Positions 12,021-24,010 of a DNA stretch of 64,000 nt are shown here, in pieces. Numbering within the stretch: the first letter of the stretch is position 1; each line of letters starts with the position of its first letter. Made by a program: the position numbers and the translations under genes. Source of the stretch: Siphonodentalium dalli (Eukaryota > Mollusca > Scaphopoda > Gadilida > Siphonodentaliidae); assembly GCA_032622095.1 (NCBI GenBank), contig CP136067.1, positions 122,177,030 through 122,241,029 of the forward strand, given 5' to 3'. The notes beneath the pieces were generated by a model. That model saw only the letters and a program-made list of their open reading frames with translations, was not told the DNA's origin and did no database searches.

Positions 12021-12478
12021 GCCCTAAATATCAACTCCTTAACCCTTTGGAGAGTATCTGTAACGTTATATACATGATGTCATGAGTAAATTTAACGTCA
12101 ACGTCACAGCAAAAATTATTAACAAATTCGGGTCAAAAGTGTCCAATAATTCGTTTTACAGACTTTATATTATTTCGCAAGAACCCACTTCAAAGGCCTT
12201 TCATACCTTTAAATTAACTCCTAAATATTAAAATGTCCATTCTAAAAAGGTTTTCGCAATGAGATCTATATTTTATCAATATCCTGTTATGAAATGCTGA
12301 ATTCCTATAAGTTGCTTCTAATTTTTTATATCATACATGTTAAATTGTTTTTCAAATGAAGTTCCGTGGTTTTGCATTTTCATATTTAATTTATAATATT
12401 TAAATAATATAATAGGATAACTTTTTATGTACATGTACTCTTGACTGTCTTAGAAACCAGTTCACTTGATCATTTTAG

Positions 12479-12545
12479 GTGAAGATCGATTTGGATGGTC
12501 CCTCATTCTTCATAGTCAAACCAGAAAACCAAGTCATCCTTGAAG
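12479..12545 (+). CDS. Twitchin-like gene, exon d: first strand of Ig domain 1
   Basis: A 67-nt exon, phase 0 to phase 1, with acceptor atcattttag and a gtaagt donor. It encodes VKIDLDGPSFFIVKPENQ then VILEG. PSFFIVKPENQVILEG is the A/A' strand region of an I-set Ig domain, and it continues in frame into exon e. The phase-1 donor after the EG turn is common in titin-family Ig genes. Confidence 0.85.
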
Positions 12546-13369
12546 GTAAGTAATTTAAGTAAACTATAATTATTTATTGCTGTTAATTTGAAGTTGGGGT
12601 GGGTTACTTTGGCACCATGTTTTGGTCATGATGGAGGGTTTTCAGTTCACCACAGACCCAGTGGATATTCTTAATAATTATACCCCCATCCCAAAAGATT
12701 TTTGGTTTAACCCTTTACCCAACAAACCGGCCAAAACCGGCCAAATAGAGCTTCAACAGCCTAAAATATCTTCGGTCTGTCTCAATAAAACCATACAAAT
12801 ATGGATATCATTGGAACCGGCTCATTGACCACATTGTGATAGTTACAGTTAGCCCTGTGCCAATGCATTCTCTTATATATGCGAGTCGACCATAGGTCGC
12901 CTCGCATATATAAGAGAATGCATTGGCCTAAACAAAATCTTTTTTTAACACTTTTTTACCATTTTTTCTTACATTCTTTAACAATTTTATAATTTGTAAT
13001 GTGTTAAGCCAATGTATTCTCTTATATATGCGAGGCGACCTATGGTCGACTCGCATATATAAGAGAATGCATTGGCACAGGGCCCTTCTGTTGGGTAAAG
13101 GGTTAAATGTGGTTTAGGAGCTTTTTGGGTCTAAGAGCTTAAGCCCTTAAACCTATATGTTTTTGCCATATTAACTGTTGTTTGGGGGTCTATAAATCAT
13201 TCTGACACAACTTTCTAAAAACCACAAAAGTTTGGACAAAATTTATGTCCACAGTGTCCTTGCATTCAAGGATATTTTTTATCCCCTAATCCAAATAAAT
13301 AGTAAATGAGGGGCACTTAATCGGATTATGCATCTTTAAACTAAAATATCTTTTTTCATTTGAATACAG
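12546..13369 (+). other. Intron within Ig domain 1
   Basis: Mostly filled by one piggyBac-like element (12707-13106). The remaining flanks of 160 and 260 bp have no recognisable content. Confidence 0.7.
12707..13106. mobile_element. piggyBac-like MITE A2, copy 1
   Basis: A 400-bp element bounded by TTAACCCTTTACCCAACA inverted ends with TTAA on each side. It carries two facing hairpins of the GCATTCTCTTATATATGCGAG type with a GTCGACCATAGGTCGCC loop, and a GGCCGGTTTTGGCCGG motif near one end. Orientation is opposite to the other A2 copies. Confidence 0.85.
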
Positions 13370-13612
13370 GTGATGGACTCAAAGTGAATCTGAGTGTTGA
13401 TGTATCGAGAGGTGACCTGCAGGTGAAATACTTCAAGGGTAAACGTGAGCTGAGGGATGATTCGAGAACTAAGGTTCGATACGATCCTGGTGGTGGTCGA
13501 TCTCAGTACGCCCTGAGTAAGACCAGATATGCTGATGAGGCCAAGTACAGCGTCCAAATTCTCTTGGGAGGCAAGGTTGTTGATGAGACCAGCTTCAGTG
13601 TCTTCATCAAAG
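13370..13612 (+). CDS. Twitchin-like gene, exon e: main part of Ig domain 1
   Basis: A 243-nt exon, phase 1 at both ends, after acceptor tttgaatacag and before gtcagt. It encodes 81 residues beginning GDGLKVNLSVDVSRGDLQ and containing VKYFKGKREL (C strand; Tyr where I-set Ig domains usually have Trp), and RYADEAKYSVQILLGG (F strand, with Ala-Lys-Tyr-Ser where DxGxYxC is usual), ending SFSVFIK. Both canonical Ig cysteines are missing and the central Trp is replaced, so this is a disulfide-free Ig fold. Cys-poor Ig domains are common in intracellular muscle proteins such as titin, MyBP-C and twitchin. An ATG at 13360 lies in the intron and is not the start. Confidence 0.88.
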
Positions 13613-14652
13613 GTCAGTTACTAGTTATATATATTTTATTCATATATTATAATAATACTTGACAGTTTTATATAGTTTTGATCCCCAGATGTTCAAGAAA
13701 TATTAGCAGACTATAGTCAGATGATCAGATATTATTATTCATTCCTTAACTAACACTATTTCTGATTGGGAAAATGCCATCATATGATACTCCAGGAGTA
13801 AGTCATCGAGTCCAATATGACTTTTTTTTTCGGAACTCCGTGACATCACGAAGTAACTCTATTGTCAAATGAATCAGTGAAATTGTAATGTGCGCACAGT
13901 ACACTGGCGGATTTAGCAGACGTTTCACTTCCGCATCAAGTTTTTTTTTCACTTTCGTGTTTACTGTTCCAAATCATGCTTTCTGCATGGTTATCAAATA
14001 CAGGCCAACATATACTAAAAATAACACAAAAGTTTTATTCCCAAAATTTGGATAAACATACCGATGGTTAATAAAACTGTAATTATACAATGTTGTGTAC
14101 AGTATGTGTTTTTCTTGTATTCGTCCAGGTTGTGGTGAAAAAGTCATATTGGACTCTACACTGCGTGTCTCGTCCAATATGACTTTTCACCACAACCTGT
14201 ACTCGTACAAGAAAACACATACTGTACGCAACATTGTATAATAACTTTATAATACAAGTGCAGAAGGATTCATTTTCCTTGGTGGGAAATGTTCGGCACG
14301 AGCTTGGACCCAATAGACTATGCCCTGATTTATATTATCAAGTGTTAACATAACAAACCTAAAAAAAAATATATTGACACAAAGACATAATTTCCATGTC
14401 TGACGATTTATCTGAACATTTCCTAAGTAACTACGCTATCAAGTAGTTATATAGTAATGATTAGGGTTAAGGAACAAGATGTGTGTATGATCTTTGAAAT
14501 TGCGTAATAATAAAACTGAATGATAGACCAACTGGAATTGTGATTATCTTTTTCGTCTATCTTTGGCTTTCTGTCATCCATGAAACAAATAAACAAGCTG
14601 TTTCTTGTGTAGTTCTGATGAACTTATATGATTAATTAATTCTTCATTTCAG
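13613..14652 (+). other. Intron between exons e and f
   Basis: Contains an imperfect long hairpin at 14071-14251. The core arm sequence GTCCAATATGACTTTT also occurs alone near 13812. The rest is unassigned. Confidence 0.6.
14071..14251. repeat. Long inverted repeat
   Basis: Arms of about 85 bp around a short loop near 14161: ACAATGTTGTGTACAGTATG and GTCCAATATGAC pair with their complements at 14165-14250. Probably an unclassified foldback element. Confidence 0.75.
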
Positions 14653-14698
14653 ATCCCAAGGACTCATCACTTGACTTCAGAGCTCTTTTGAAACACAG
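14653..14698 (+). CDS. Twitchin-like gene, exon f: DFRALLKHR linker start
   Basis: A 46-nt exon, phase 1 to phase 2, with acceptor cttcatttcag and donor gtatcc. It reads DPKDSSLDFRALLKHR, with the Arg codon completed by exon g. A DFRxxLK segment directly after an Ig domain, followed by an acidic VDWG(N/D)LK segment, is as I recall characteristic of twitchin/projectin linkers, and is the strongest family pointer in the window besides the PKA sites. Confidence 0.82.
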
Positions 14699-15000
14699 GT
14701 ATCCTAAGATACTTTATATCTTCAGTAAATTATATTTCAGTTAAAAAAAAAAGTATTTAATGCTGCAACCATTTTTCAGTGACTTAAAAAGATTTTATCA
14801 ACAACATAATCAGGGTTTGATTAGTCCGTAATAATTAAGCAATTAATGAATGTAAGCGAAACACCCAGTAGTTTTCCCATTTCTGTGTTGACTAGACGCT
14901 GGCTCTATGATGCCCTCATGCTCTGCTTTGTTTGCCATACAGCGTGTAGTTAAACGACGTAGCTTCATAGAGCCTGAGTGTCTAGTAATAATTTTTGTCC

Positions 15001-15401
15001 TTAACCCTTTACCCAACAGAAGGGCCCTGTGCCAATGCATTCTCTTATATATGCGAGTCGACCATAGGTCGCCTCGCATATATAAGAGAATGCATCGGCT
15101 AAACACATTAAAAATTATAAAATTGTTAAAGAATGTAAGAAAAATTGTAAAAAGTGTTAAAAAAAGATTTTTTTTTAGGCCAATGCATTTCTCTTATATA
15201 TGCGAGGCGACCTATGGTCGACTCGCATATATAAGAGAATGCATTGGCACAGGGCATAACTGTAACTATCACAATGTGGTCAAGGAGCCGGTTCCAATGA
15301 TATCCATATGTGTATGGTTCTATTGAGACAGACCGAAGATATTTTAGGCTGTTGAAGCTTTATTTGGCCGGTTTTGGCCGGTTTGTTGGGTAAAGGGTTA
15401 A
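15001..15401. mobile_element. piggyBac-like MITE A2, copy 2
   Basis: 401 bp, TTAA on both sides, both GTCGACC-loop hairpins intact. Confidence 0.85.
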
Positions 15402-15785
15402 TGCTAATGAGGTCGTCATAAATGTGATATAATTCAGAACATTTTGACGAATAAAATTATCCAAAGTATGTAGTCATATCGCAATATATTTTTCAGTACC
15501 GTAGTCAGTATAACTTGAGTCAATATCGTGAAGCTCTATTAGTTCGGCAACGTCATTCTTTAGTATCAACGTAATCAGGGTTTGATTAGTTTGGCATTCT
15601 TGACCTTTTCGAGCCTGAGCGTGCTCAGTGTTCTGTTTAGATTTCTCATTCTGTGATAGTATTTTATTCCCGGGGTGGATTTTATTGACACCTTATACAT
15701 GGACATATTCAAACATTCAAACATTTCATGTACAGCTTAATTACAATAACAACAATAATGTCTTGGTATGGGTGGGGGGGAGGAG

Positions 15786-16039
15786 CAAGCCTTGAAATAG
15801 GGTGTCTGTCATTTGCAGAATGAGGTCCCCAGAGGGTGAATTTAGTGATGCTACCCCACATAGCAGGCTAGTTTCACCAAATTCACCCTCTGTGGACCTC
15901 ATTCTGCTTACAACTCAGCAGAATGAGGTTCCCAGAGGGTGAATTTGGTGATGCTAGCCCGCTATGCGGGGTAGCATCACTAAATTCACCCTCTGGGAAC
16001 CTCATTCTGCAAATGACAGACACCCTATTTCAAGGCTTG
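15786..16039. mobile_element. CAAGCC foldback MITE, short form, copy 2
   Basis: 254 bp with perfect 8-bp duplication GGGAGGAG (15778-15785 and 16040-16047), in a purine-rich target. Confidence 0.85.
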
Positions 16040-16714
16040 GGGAGGAGGACTTTCGCACGCAACTCACACACACTTTACACACATTAAAAATTGAAACAAA
16101 ACCTCATACATTTTTATTACACAGACTATGTTTATGAATTGATGATCACCCGAACATTTTAAATATGATTCAAATATACATATAATTCATAGTCTCCAAT
16201 ATGACAAAAAGTTGCCCCTATCCGTGCACAGATTTATATAGCGTTTATTTGATAATCATCAGCAAATGAAAACGATTAAAATCGCAAACTAGTTGGGTCC
16301 CCAAAGTACTTGACAGGGATAAAGGTTGAAATGTTACTAGGAAAAAGGGCTTCAAATGAGTCTGATGCCTCACAAACGGACTCTATAATTTAAGGATGCT
16401 CTTAGATACTTTGAAGTGAGTCTTGTTGATATTAGTGATAATAACAAAAATATTACATTGACCATTTCATCAAAAAAATTTCTTTTCTCATTACCCATTC
16501 AAAAAGAACACACAAAATACTAAGTTTGCAAATGGTATCACCATTGTACATGTATCTACCTGTTTTTGGTTTAGTTCTCGCTAATCATGTTGGGTTCTGA
16601 CTTAGAGATCAGAGCTCTATATGAGGAACGATAATAAATAATCCAGATAGGATTAGAGGCCTAGCAGAGTAGTTTTATGGAAGTTACATAATATCCTTCA
16701 TCTGTTTTATATTA

Positions 16715-17505
16715 GCCAGATTTAGCCGGACATATGTGTAACTTGTAACCTGTGTTACTATGGCATCAGAGACCTTTCACAAAATATCCTGCCAGTATAT
16801 ATTTGATCTTTACGCATGTGGGTTCTTATGTGAGATGAAATATACCCCACTCAGTTTAATTATGTGCAGATGTGTCAAGGATGTGCCACCAATCCTGCTT
16901 GGGGACGTTCTAACATTATACACCACACGGATAAGAACATGGGATCTGAAAGAGACACACATTACTTTTGCTATCAAATATATATGTGTAACTGAATATA
17001 GTGGGCCATATGCTGCCGTCTCACCAATTAACCATCGTAGGTAAATTGTGATGTGTCTACCTTACTAGGACAATATATCCTATCCGTAATCGTAATAGTC
17101 ATTTTGCGAAAGGTCTCTATTGCTATGAAATTGCACCTGGCAGGAAGAGCCAAAGTTAAATGGTTATTGATTTAGTCCCATATTGTAGCAAAACATCTGA
17201 GAAATAGTTGGAGGTGGGGCAAGCGGTGCATCAACCAATATGCAAAATAAGAGCTTTCTGTGCAGGCAAATTCCATTTTACAGCTGCCTGCTTGTCGTTG
17301 ATCTCTCATTCGAAAAATGAGTAATATTCTCATTGGTTTAATGGAAGATTGGTTTATTCAAGTTTCGTTTACTACATGTTGGACACGGAACTTCTAAACA
17401 GAAAGATCTTGTACTGATCAGCGGTATGGTCAAATGAGTCAGGTGACTTTCGTTTGCAATGTCAATACATGTTACAAGTTACACTTACGTGTGCCTAAAC
17501 CTGGC
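16715..17505. mobile_element. 790-bp inverted-repeat element, unclassified
   Basis: Imperfect terminal inverted repeats of about 40 bp: GCCAGATTTAGCC...GTAACTTGTAAC at the left, and at the right a sequence whose complement begins GCCAGGTTTAGGC and contains GTAACTTGTAAC. It is bracketed by TATTA on both sides, a possible 5-bp target duplication. Inside, GCGAAAGGTCTCTATTGC (17107) and GAGACCTTTCACAAAA (16769) form a second inverted pair. No transposase frame. Confidence 0.6.
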
Positions 17506-17836
17506 TATTATTGCTCTTCCAACTTGGAGATGTAAATCAGCCGTAATATATGTACAATGGCAAGCCGTTAATATCTGCACCATTTATAAATTCTCACGAA
17601 GTAGATAGTAGGTGAATGGATGTTGAATTAACTTAGGCATGGGCACAATAACCCAAGTCACATGCAAGGAGAATCGTTTAAGTTTCTTTTGGTTTTTCCA
17701 GATTTTAAATCCACGAATAATAAGATTGCATTTGGCTGAACATTTCAGGGGGCCCTGTGTTGTTCAGTTAGTAAGGTGCATGATGACATATAATACTAAG
17801 TTATCCATCTCAGACAAACGATTGGACCCAGCCCTC

Positions 17837-18173
17837 TCAACCTCTTCGCTGCTATGACGTCCGTAACTATTACGGACGTAAAAGTGCATGCCATGTGCTA
17901 TATGGTCCGTAGGTACTATGGACCTACTTCAGCACACTAGCAATAGGCCATTATACATAACTGGAACTCAGAGATTGGTGCATCGGAATAACTGTATCTC
18001 GAAGTTTCAAACAGTGTATGATGTTCCACGATTGTGAACAATAATAGCCTTTCAACTGAGTCAGTTTTATGGTTCTGTTGATATTCCCGTTATGTTTTCC
18101 CATTGGAAAATGGCAATAACGTCAACAGCCCAGCACACGACGTCATAACGTCACTTAGCAGCGAAGAGGTAAA
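17837..18173. mobile_element. piggyBac-like MITE A5, copy 1
   Basis: About 337 bp; ends AACCTCTTCGCTGCTA / TAGCAGCGAAGAGGT. Internal CGTCCGTAACTATTACGG palindrome and several TGACGTCA-like motifs. The TTAA targets are mutated (TCAA, TAAA). Nearly full-length match to 36192-36527 in inverse orientation. Confidence 0.8.
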
Positions 18174-18199
18174 GCACAAAAGTGCAAAAGTATATATAT

Positions 18200-18540
18200 T
18201 TTGAATGGAAAATCCAATTTGTTTTTATATGCCCATTTCAATAAAGGGAAGTATTATGTTATCTGTCTGTCCGTCCGTTGAGGCGTCCATCCGTTTGTTT
18301 TTTTCGTCTCCGGATGATAACTTTAGTAAGTCTGAACTGAATGAAATGATATTTTGTATGTGGTTTACTAGTACTAGCACAAAATACAGGTCAAATTCAT
18401 ATTTGGGTTCCGCCCACCAAATTTCACCAGAGTTATAGCCCTTTTTGTTGGAATTTTCACTCAATTTTCGTTTCCAGATAATAACTTTAGTAGCCGGAAT
18501 TACCACAGACATGCCCTATAGGAATCACTGAACTAAATGG
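18200..18540. repeat. Dispersed repeat G, copy 1
   Basis: TCTGTCTGTCCGTCCG followed by GATAACTTTAGTAAG, ACAAAATACAGGTCAA and CACCAGAGTTATAGCCC. Same order of motifs at 57085-57480. Such TCCG-rich repeats are common in mollusc introns; class unknown. Confidence 0.6.
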
Positions 18541-19210
18541 TTTCCCATAGGTGACAGTGTTAACGTTTTGGCCAAATTCACTGAATTGAAGCCTGCAGGC
18601 CACTCCAGTGGTGTTTACCCAGCTGTATTGACACCAGTTGATCACGAAAATGCAAGAAAAATCAAAGGTCATGTGTTTTACTTTTTAAAATAAATCCCCA
18701 AGTGTACGACAGGGCTATCCCACAGCCAAATTTGATCTGAAAAAACCCAGAACTACAGCAGCGAGTTAAATAAATTTCCCACTCACAAAAATCCATTCCC
18801 CCATTAATTCACCAGTTTAAATTATTCAGATATGATGTACAAATCAAATAAACACGATGTCATCCTTTAATAACGTGTAATATGTATCAGGTGAAGGTCA
18901 TTCTTCAGTTACCTTAACCTTTAGCATTCTACGGTGTACTCGCTCCCCGACTCTGGAACACATTTAGCTCCCTCATTCCTATAAGTACTCTTGTTAGCTG
19001 GATCAATCTTATTACTCGTGGCTGTTTTAGTATGGAACAATCAACTGAAACTAATCTCTACTATATAGCACTATATGTTTAAAATGTTTTAAATGTTCTA
19101 TTTCGTACAATATAATCATATGTCATCTTCATGTGTTTTAATCAATACATTTTTCTGTTCAGCCATTTGTAACAGTGAAGCCAGTAGCTCGCTTACTTGT
19201 TCTGAGTAAG

Positions 19211-19320
19211 GCTAATTAATTCATATATGAGTTATTGAATTATTTAGGCTAATTAATTCATATATGAGTTATTGAATTATTTAGGCTAATTAATTCATAT
19301 ATGAGTTTTTGAATTATTTC
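19211..19320. repeat. 37-bp tandem repeat, 3 copies
   Basis: Unit begins GCTAATTAATTCATATATGA; the first two copies are identical, the third has one or two changes. Confidence 0.95.
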
Positions 19321-19597
19321 TGTGATTTTTGTAGCTAATGATCTACCAACGTTTCTTTTGCTTTTTGTTTTGAAGAAACATAAATAGCCATTGCTTTTGA
19401 GACACAGAACAACTGACTATTGATATTTTTGTTAAAATTTCTTGAAATTCAAGTTTTTGCAGTTTCTTTCATACACAAGTCAAATTTTGAAAGAATGGAT
19501 TTGTTCTTAATCTGATTTCACTGAATTCTTCTTTCTTATGCTGATTCACCAACTGTCAGTTTCCTTATTTCAACTCTGTTTCCTTTTCACTTTTAAG

Positions 19598-19603
19598 GAA
19601 TAA
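19598..19603 (+). CDS. Candidate 6-nt microexon (speculative)
   Basis: The six bases GAATAA sit between a strong pyrimidine acceptor (ccttttcacttttaag) and a perfect gtaagt donor inside the phase-2 intron. In phase 2 they read through as Arg-Asn-Lys without a stop and preserve frame. No transcript evidence; the chance of such a configuration in 10 kb is not negligible. Confidence 0.3.
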   Translation, partial: E

Positions 19604-19812
19604 GTAAGTACTTTTGTGCATTTACCATTTGTAAGTTGTAGCCTAGCTAGACTAAAAATACACAAATTAATCACTCGATATTGATGGGCGTATTATTCGC
19701 TATTTAGAAACCTGATGTTGTAATTTCCCTATCATACGTCATATCATGTCATTACCATACACAAATCATGCATATTCATTATCTGAACGACTTACTGAAA
19801 TTTTAAATTGGT

Positions 19813-20064
19813 TTAACCCTTTGAGTGCCAGGGGCCGATCTCATCGGCCCTAATTTACGGTCTGTAAAATGGGTTTTTTTTTTTAGATTTTAAAAAAATT
19901 ATTAAAATTGTAAAAAATAATAACAAATGATGAAAAATTGTTAGGCCAATGCATTCTCTTATATATGCGAGGCGACCTATGGTCGACTCGCATATATAAG
20001 AGAATGCATTGGCACAGGGTATATGGGTTGATACAAAAATCGGACCTGGCACTCAAAGGGTTAA
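19813..20064. mobile_element. piggyBac-like MITE A3, copy 1
   Basis: A3 type: TTAACCCTTTGAGTGCCAGG ends, a single GTCGACC-loop hairpin, GGGTTGATACAAAAATCGG next to the right end, and GGGCCGATCTCATCGGCCC near the left. This is the compact 252-bp version. Confidence 0.85.
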
Positions 20065-20439
20065 CTTATCCATTGACTCAGATTCTGTGCCAACTTTTTA
20101 TATGACTTAATGTTTAAATTTGTTCTTTTATGTCAAAAAGATTATTACCAATCTTATAAAGATATTCTAAATCTTTATTTAGCACAAAGCAGGCTATATT
20201 GTATGGAGATATTTCCTTTAATATCTTATTCCCATTCAAACAATCTCCGATATGATACAAAAGGTTAGATAGCATTGCGTTCCTTGTACAAAAAGTTAGA
20301 TATTATTGCATAGAATGAGGGTTCTGCTGTAAGCACATGGGGATATGTTCGAACTAAGACTTCATATATTTTTGAAAATCACTCCAATATATTTATAATA
20401 CACAACAATTCATCTAAAGTGGGGCTTCTTAACAATGTA

Positions 20440-20652
20440 CAGTAATGCTCTAATTAATCGACTCCTTAACCACAGCAGAATTATGGGTAACTTTTCAGGA
20501 TTTAGTTGGAAATATGGCTTGTTGCCATTCATCGGAAAGCTCTCGGCGAGAGCTTTCCGATGAATGGCAACAAGCCATATTTCCGACTAAATCCTGAAAA
20601 GTTACCCATAATTATGTTGTGGTTAAGGAGTCGATTAATTAGAGCATTACTG
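20440..20652. mobile_element. pogo/mariner-like palindromic MITE, copy 4
   Basis: Complete, TA on both sides; centre AGCTCTCGGCGAGAGCT is a perfect palindrome. Confidence 0.88.
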
Positions 20653-20840
20653 TAGTCTTAGTTCCCAGTATCAGATTATTCTTAACAACGTAGTCTTAGT
20701 TTCCAGTAACAGATTATTGTTAGCTATAGAACTCTCCTCTTAGTACTATGTGTAGCTATGTCTGTATACCTCTGAGATATCTCTGTCTTAGTTTCATTGT
20801 GTCAGCTGATAGGCTCGAACAACTAACATTTTGTCAGAGA

Positions 20841-21050
20841 CTACAGTGATCCAGTGGTTAGTGTGTCGGACTTGTCTTCGATATTAACACATCGAGATGA
20901 GTTCGCAGCCCGTCTGTGGTCTAATCTAAGTTTCATACAACAGCGACTTGACCGAATTGAGCGATGTTCAAATCTCGCACCATGTTGCGACCCTTGAGCA
21001 AGGTCACTCATACTGTGACCGCTTCATACCACTCATGTGTTAAAAGAGTA
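20841..21050 (+). mobile_element. tRNA-derived SINE-like sequence
   Basis: Begins with an A-box-like segment CCAGTGGTTAGTGTGTCGG, followed 45 bp later by GAGTTCGCAGCCC and again by a perfect B-box match GTTCAAATC, then CCCTTGAGCAAGGTCAC, a phrase typical of conserved SINE central domains. Probably a pol III-derived SINE with a partly duplicated head. The 3' end is not defined. Confidence 0.55.
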
Positions 21051-21147
21051 CTAGCTTCGGGTGTCAATAGATCTTGTCAGTATGTTAACCTTCATATGCG
21101 AATTCGTTACAGCTTGGGTTGCTTTCTCGTTGGAGGATGGGAATGAT

Positions 21148-21310
21148 CAAGCCTGCTAAAAGTTATGTCTGTCATTTGCATAATGAGGTCATCAGAGGGT
21201 GAATTTAGTGACACTATCCCGCATGGCGGTCTAGCATCACTAAATTCACACTCTGGGAACCTCATTCTGCTTAGGCCTCAACTGCTATGGGAGACCTAGG
21301 ATCTGATTGT
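21148..21310. mobile_element. CAAGCC foldback MITE, long form, left part only
   Basis: Left terminus CAAGCCTGCTAAAAG and first hairpin, then the core as far as GGGAGACCTAGGATC, where similarity stops. Confidence 0.75.
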
Positions 21311-21479
21311 GTAACATTCAGTCAAATATAAAGTCAAACACATGTTTGTGACTTTGTTAAACTTGGATGTAATTAGGAGGGTTTTCCGTAATGAGTTTTA
21401 TATTGGAATTTGTTCTCTGTTTAGTGTCTTTTTAAAAGAGTATATTCTTCACGTTTCAGTCCTATCAGTCCGAAGATTG

Positions 21480-21720
21480 TCCCGAAATGATTTTATACCC
21501 CCCTCAACATAGTTCAGGAATACACTTGTCCATAGTCCCTCCGTCCATCCATCCTTGGACACAACTTTGTCCGAGCTTGTATTCCTACATTTTTCAATAA
21601 ATTGTTTTGAAACTTGGCACAGATATTAAAAACCATGAGAATCTGCACACCAGCAATTATGATGTCTGTCCGGCTTTTGTTGGTGGAGTTATCCTCCTTT
21701 TTCCGCAACATGCATTAATT
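21480..21720. repeat. TCCG-rich dispersed repeat
   Basis: CCTCCGTCCATCCATCC followed by TTGTCCGAGCTTGTATTCCT and ACTTGGCACAGATAT; resembles repeat G in style but not closely in sequence. Confidence 0.4.
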
Positions 21721-22206
21721 TGTGCGAGCTTGTATTTCTTGCATATTTTGAGCTGTCAGACTTGGAAATTTGGCCTTCTCTAAATGATCTTGGCCTGGTC
21801 AGCATAACTATATTTTGGTGGCCCAGAAATGATGCAGCAGTCTACAAATGTTATGGTCTCAACATGGTTAAAAAATCTAGATCCACTGGTACAAGAAAAC
21901 AAAGATGAAAAAAAAAAAAATTTCTTGTCATTTTTTTGTCACTGTCTCATGTCATCTTCCATGTTCATCAGCGTTCATGTTTATTTTGTGTGTATTATGT
22001 TCTGTTTATGCTTACTTTCCGTTTCACACATCGCCGCGGTTATCCCTCATTTCCATTGATCATCTCAGTGCCACCTGTATATGTTGTGATTCACTATGAT
22101 GCTTACATTGAGAAGATAGCACAAATCTAACCTCGGAATGAAGATTGGTTGTCTAGAGTCTTTAAGCAATGGAGGTAGTAGTGAGCTGTCAATAAAACTG
22201 CGATTT

Positions 22207-22582
22207 CTTAAAGTGATGCGAAACACTCCGATAGGGTGATCAAATAGAAATTGAGAATAATCTTGCTCAAAGTAGTTATTTGTTATGAATATTAATCCAA
22301 ATTGACGATACACACTGTCATTCTTATATATTAATTAAATGCAATGAGTCTCGATGGCGAAAACATTTGTGTTAAATTATCGCCGATAGTTGCGTTCCGA
22401 ATCGAGATGTAAATATTTACAATTGGACATAGTTCAGACGATGTTTTCTATGGAGTGGTATGGTCGATTTCTTTGACATTTTCGGCGATGGTAGTAGAAT
22501 GCTACATTCCCAGGTTGGCATAGCTCCTGAGTACTAACTTATCAATTTTACGTATCTGAACAAGTCAATAATATGTCTTTAA
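22207..22582. repeat. Dispersed repeat D, copy 3
   Basis: TTAAAGTGATGCGAAACACTCCG start; includes GTTGCGTTCCGAATCGAGATG and ends at AATATGTCTTTAAAA. Confidence 0.65.
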
Positions 22583-22922
22583 AATTTGTCAAATATTTGA
22601 CATTCAATTTAGATTTTTTCTCTTTATTTCATCTTTTTTTTTGCTGCTATTTTCTCATTTAAGCATCACACTGTGTGCGTGGTGTCGCTATATGTTGTAT
22701 TTTGGCCAATACACGTTTGTGATTCTCATGTATTTAGTTACAAGTATATTTAAGTTGCCAAATTTTCTTTATTTCTTCAAAATGTTACTTAATCTCCCTT
22801 AGAACATTCGGTAATGAGGAAGTTTTGGGTTTTTTTTTAAATATGAATTAAATTTTGTTTAGCTAAATTATTGGGAATAACCCTCTCTGAAATTCTGCTA
22901 ATATTCTCGAGATCTACTTGTA

Positions 22923-23193
22923 CAGTAATGCCCTAATTAATCGACTCCTTAACCACAGCAGAATTATGGGTAACTTTTCAGGATTTAGTCGGAAATATGG
23001 CTTGTTGCCATTCATCGGAAAGCTCTCGGGGAGAGCTTTCCGATGAATGGCAACAAGCCATTGTGCTAACAGATTTTGAAGCTCGGGGAGAGCTTTCCGA
23101 TGAATGGCAACAAGCCATATTTCCGACTAAATCCTGAAAAGTTACCCATAATTCTGCTGTGGTTAAGGAGTCGATTAATTAAGGCATTACTTG
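22923..23193. mobile_element. pogo/mariner-like palindromic MITE, copy 5, with duplicated arm
   Basis: The half-arm GGGGAGAGCTTTCCGATG through CAACAAGCCAT occurs twice in tandem (23032-23060 and 23092-23118), separated by a 31-bp spacer. The rest is the standard palindrome. Confidence 0.85.
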
Positions 23194-24010
23194 TATCTTT
23201 GTGCCTTTACTAGCCTACTTTAAAGGTACTCAATCCGATTCAATGGTCCCCATATAATCAGATTCCAACAACATTTTTAGAAATGCCGCTTCAGTTATCA
23301 GAATCGATTAATTGCCCAAAAATAATAACCACTGTCAACTATAGTATAAATTTGTCCGAAACGTGTTATTTATCAACATGTTGTTCGAAGAAATTTGGCC
23401 TTATTATCAACACAAATCCTCTTGATTTTATAATTATCCATCTTCATCTGCAATATGGTCCGAGACCGTCGGCTCGTCAACTTTTTACTGGGCCACTATT
23501 AATTATCGATGGTGAAAAATAATAGATTTTAAAAATCTATTGTCTAATAACTCTGAGATTTAATAGGTGGGTTCCTCGACTCGATTCAAATATTTTTAAC
23601 CCCCGAATTCAAATAAATAGTAATTGAGGGGCGCTTAATTGGATTATGCATCTTTAATATGTGTTTTAAAAACTTCTAGTTGTATATACATGTATATGCA
23701 CATCTGTATGAGTGGGAAATATTCTTGGGGGGGGGGGGAATTCACGTTTTATGGCGGATCATGACCAATTATCTAATCGTATTCCCAGTTCATTGCAATA
23801 AAATCAGTTTTGCTTATTTTCCCTCTATATGTTGTGTTTTGTGTGTCTGTTTATGTCAAGAGATATCTAACTCTCACTATGTCATCACCATCATCTCGTA
23901 AAAAAAGAAAGTCATCATGTTTCATTGTTTAAATATTATGAATTTTTTTTATTTGCAGCTAAAACAGGCTAAAAACAGTGAAATACTTTCAGATACTAAA
24001 TCTTTCTCTC

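Larger units (their letters stand above)
11000..12478 (+). other. Intron between exons c and d
   Basis: Contains a CAGTAATGC palindrome (11028-11213) followed by a dispersed repeat interrupted by repeat D. The stretch 12021-12478 shows no structure besides the acceptor. Confidence 0.6.

Noticed and set aside
14907-15326. 139-aa plus-strand open frame
   Set aside because: Lies almost wholly in an A2 MITE.
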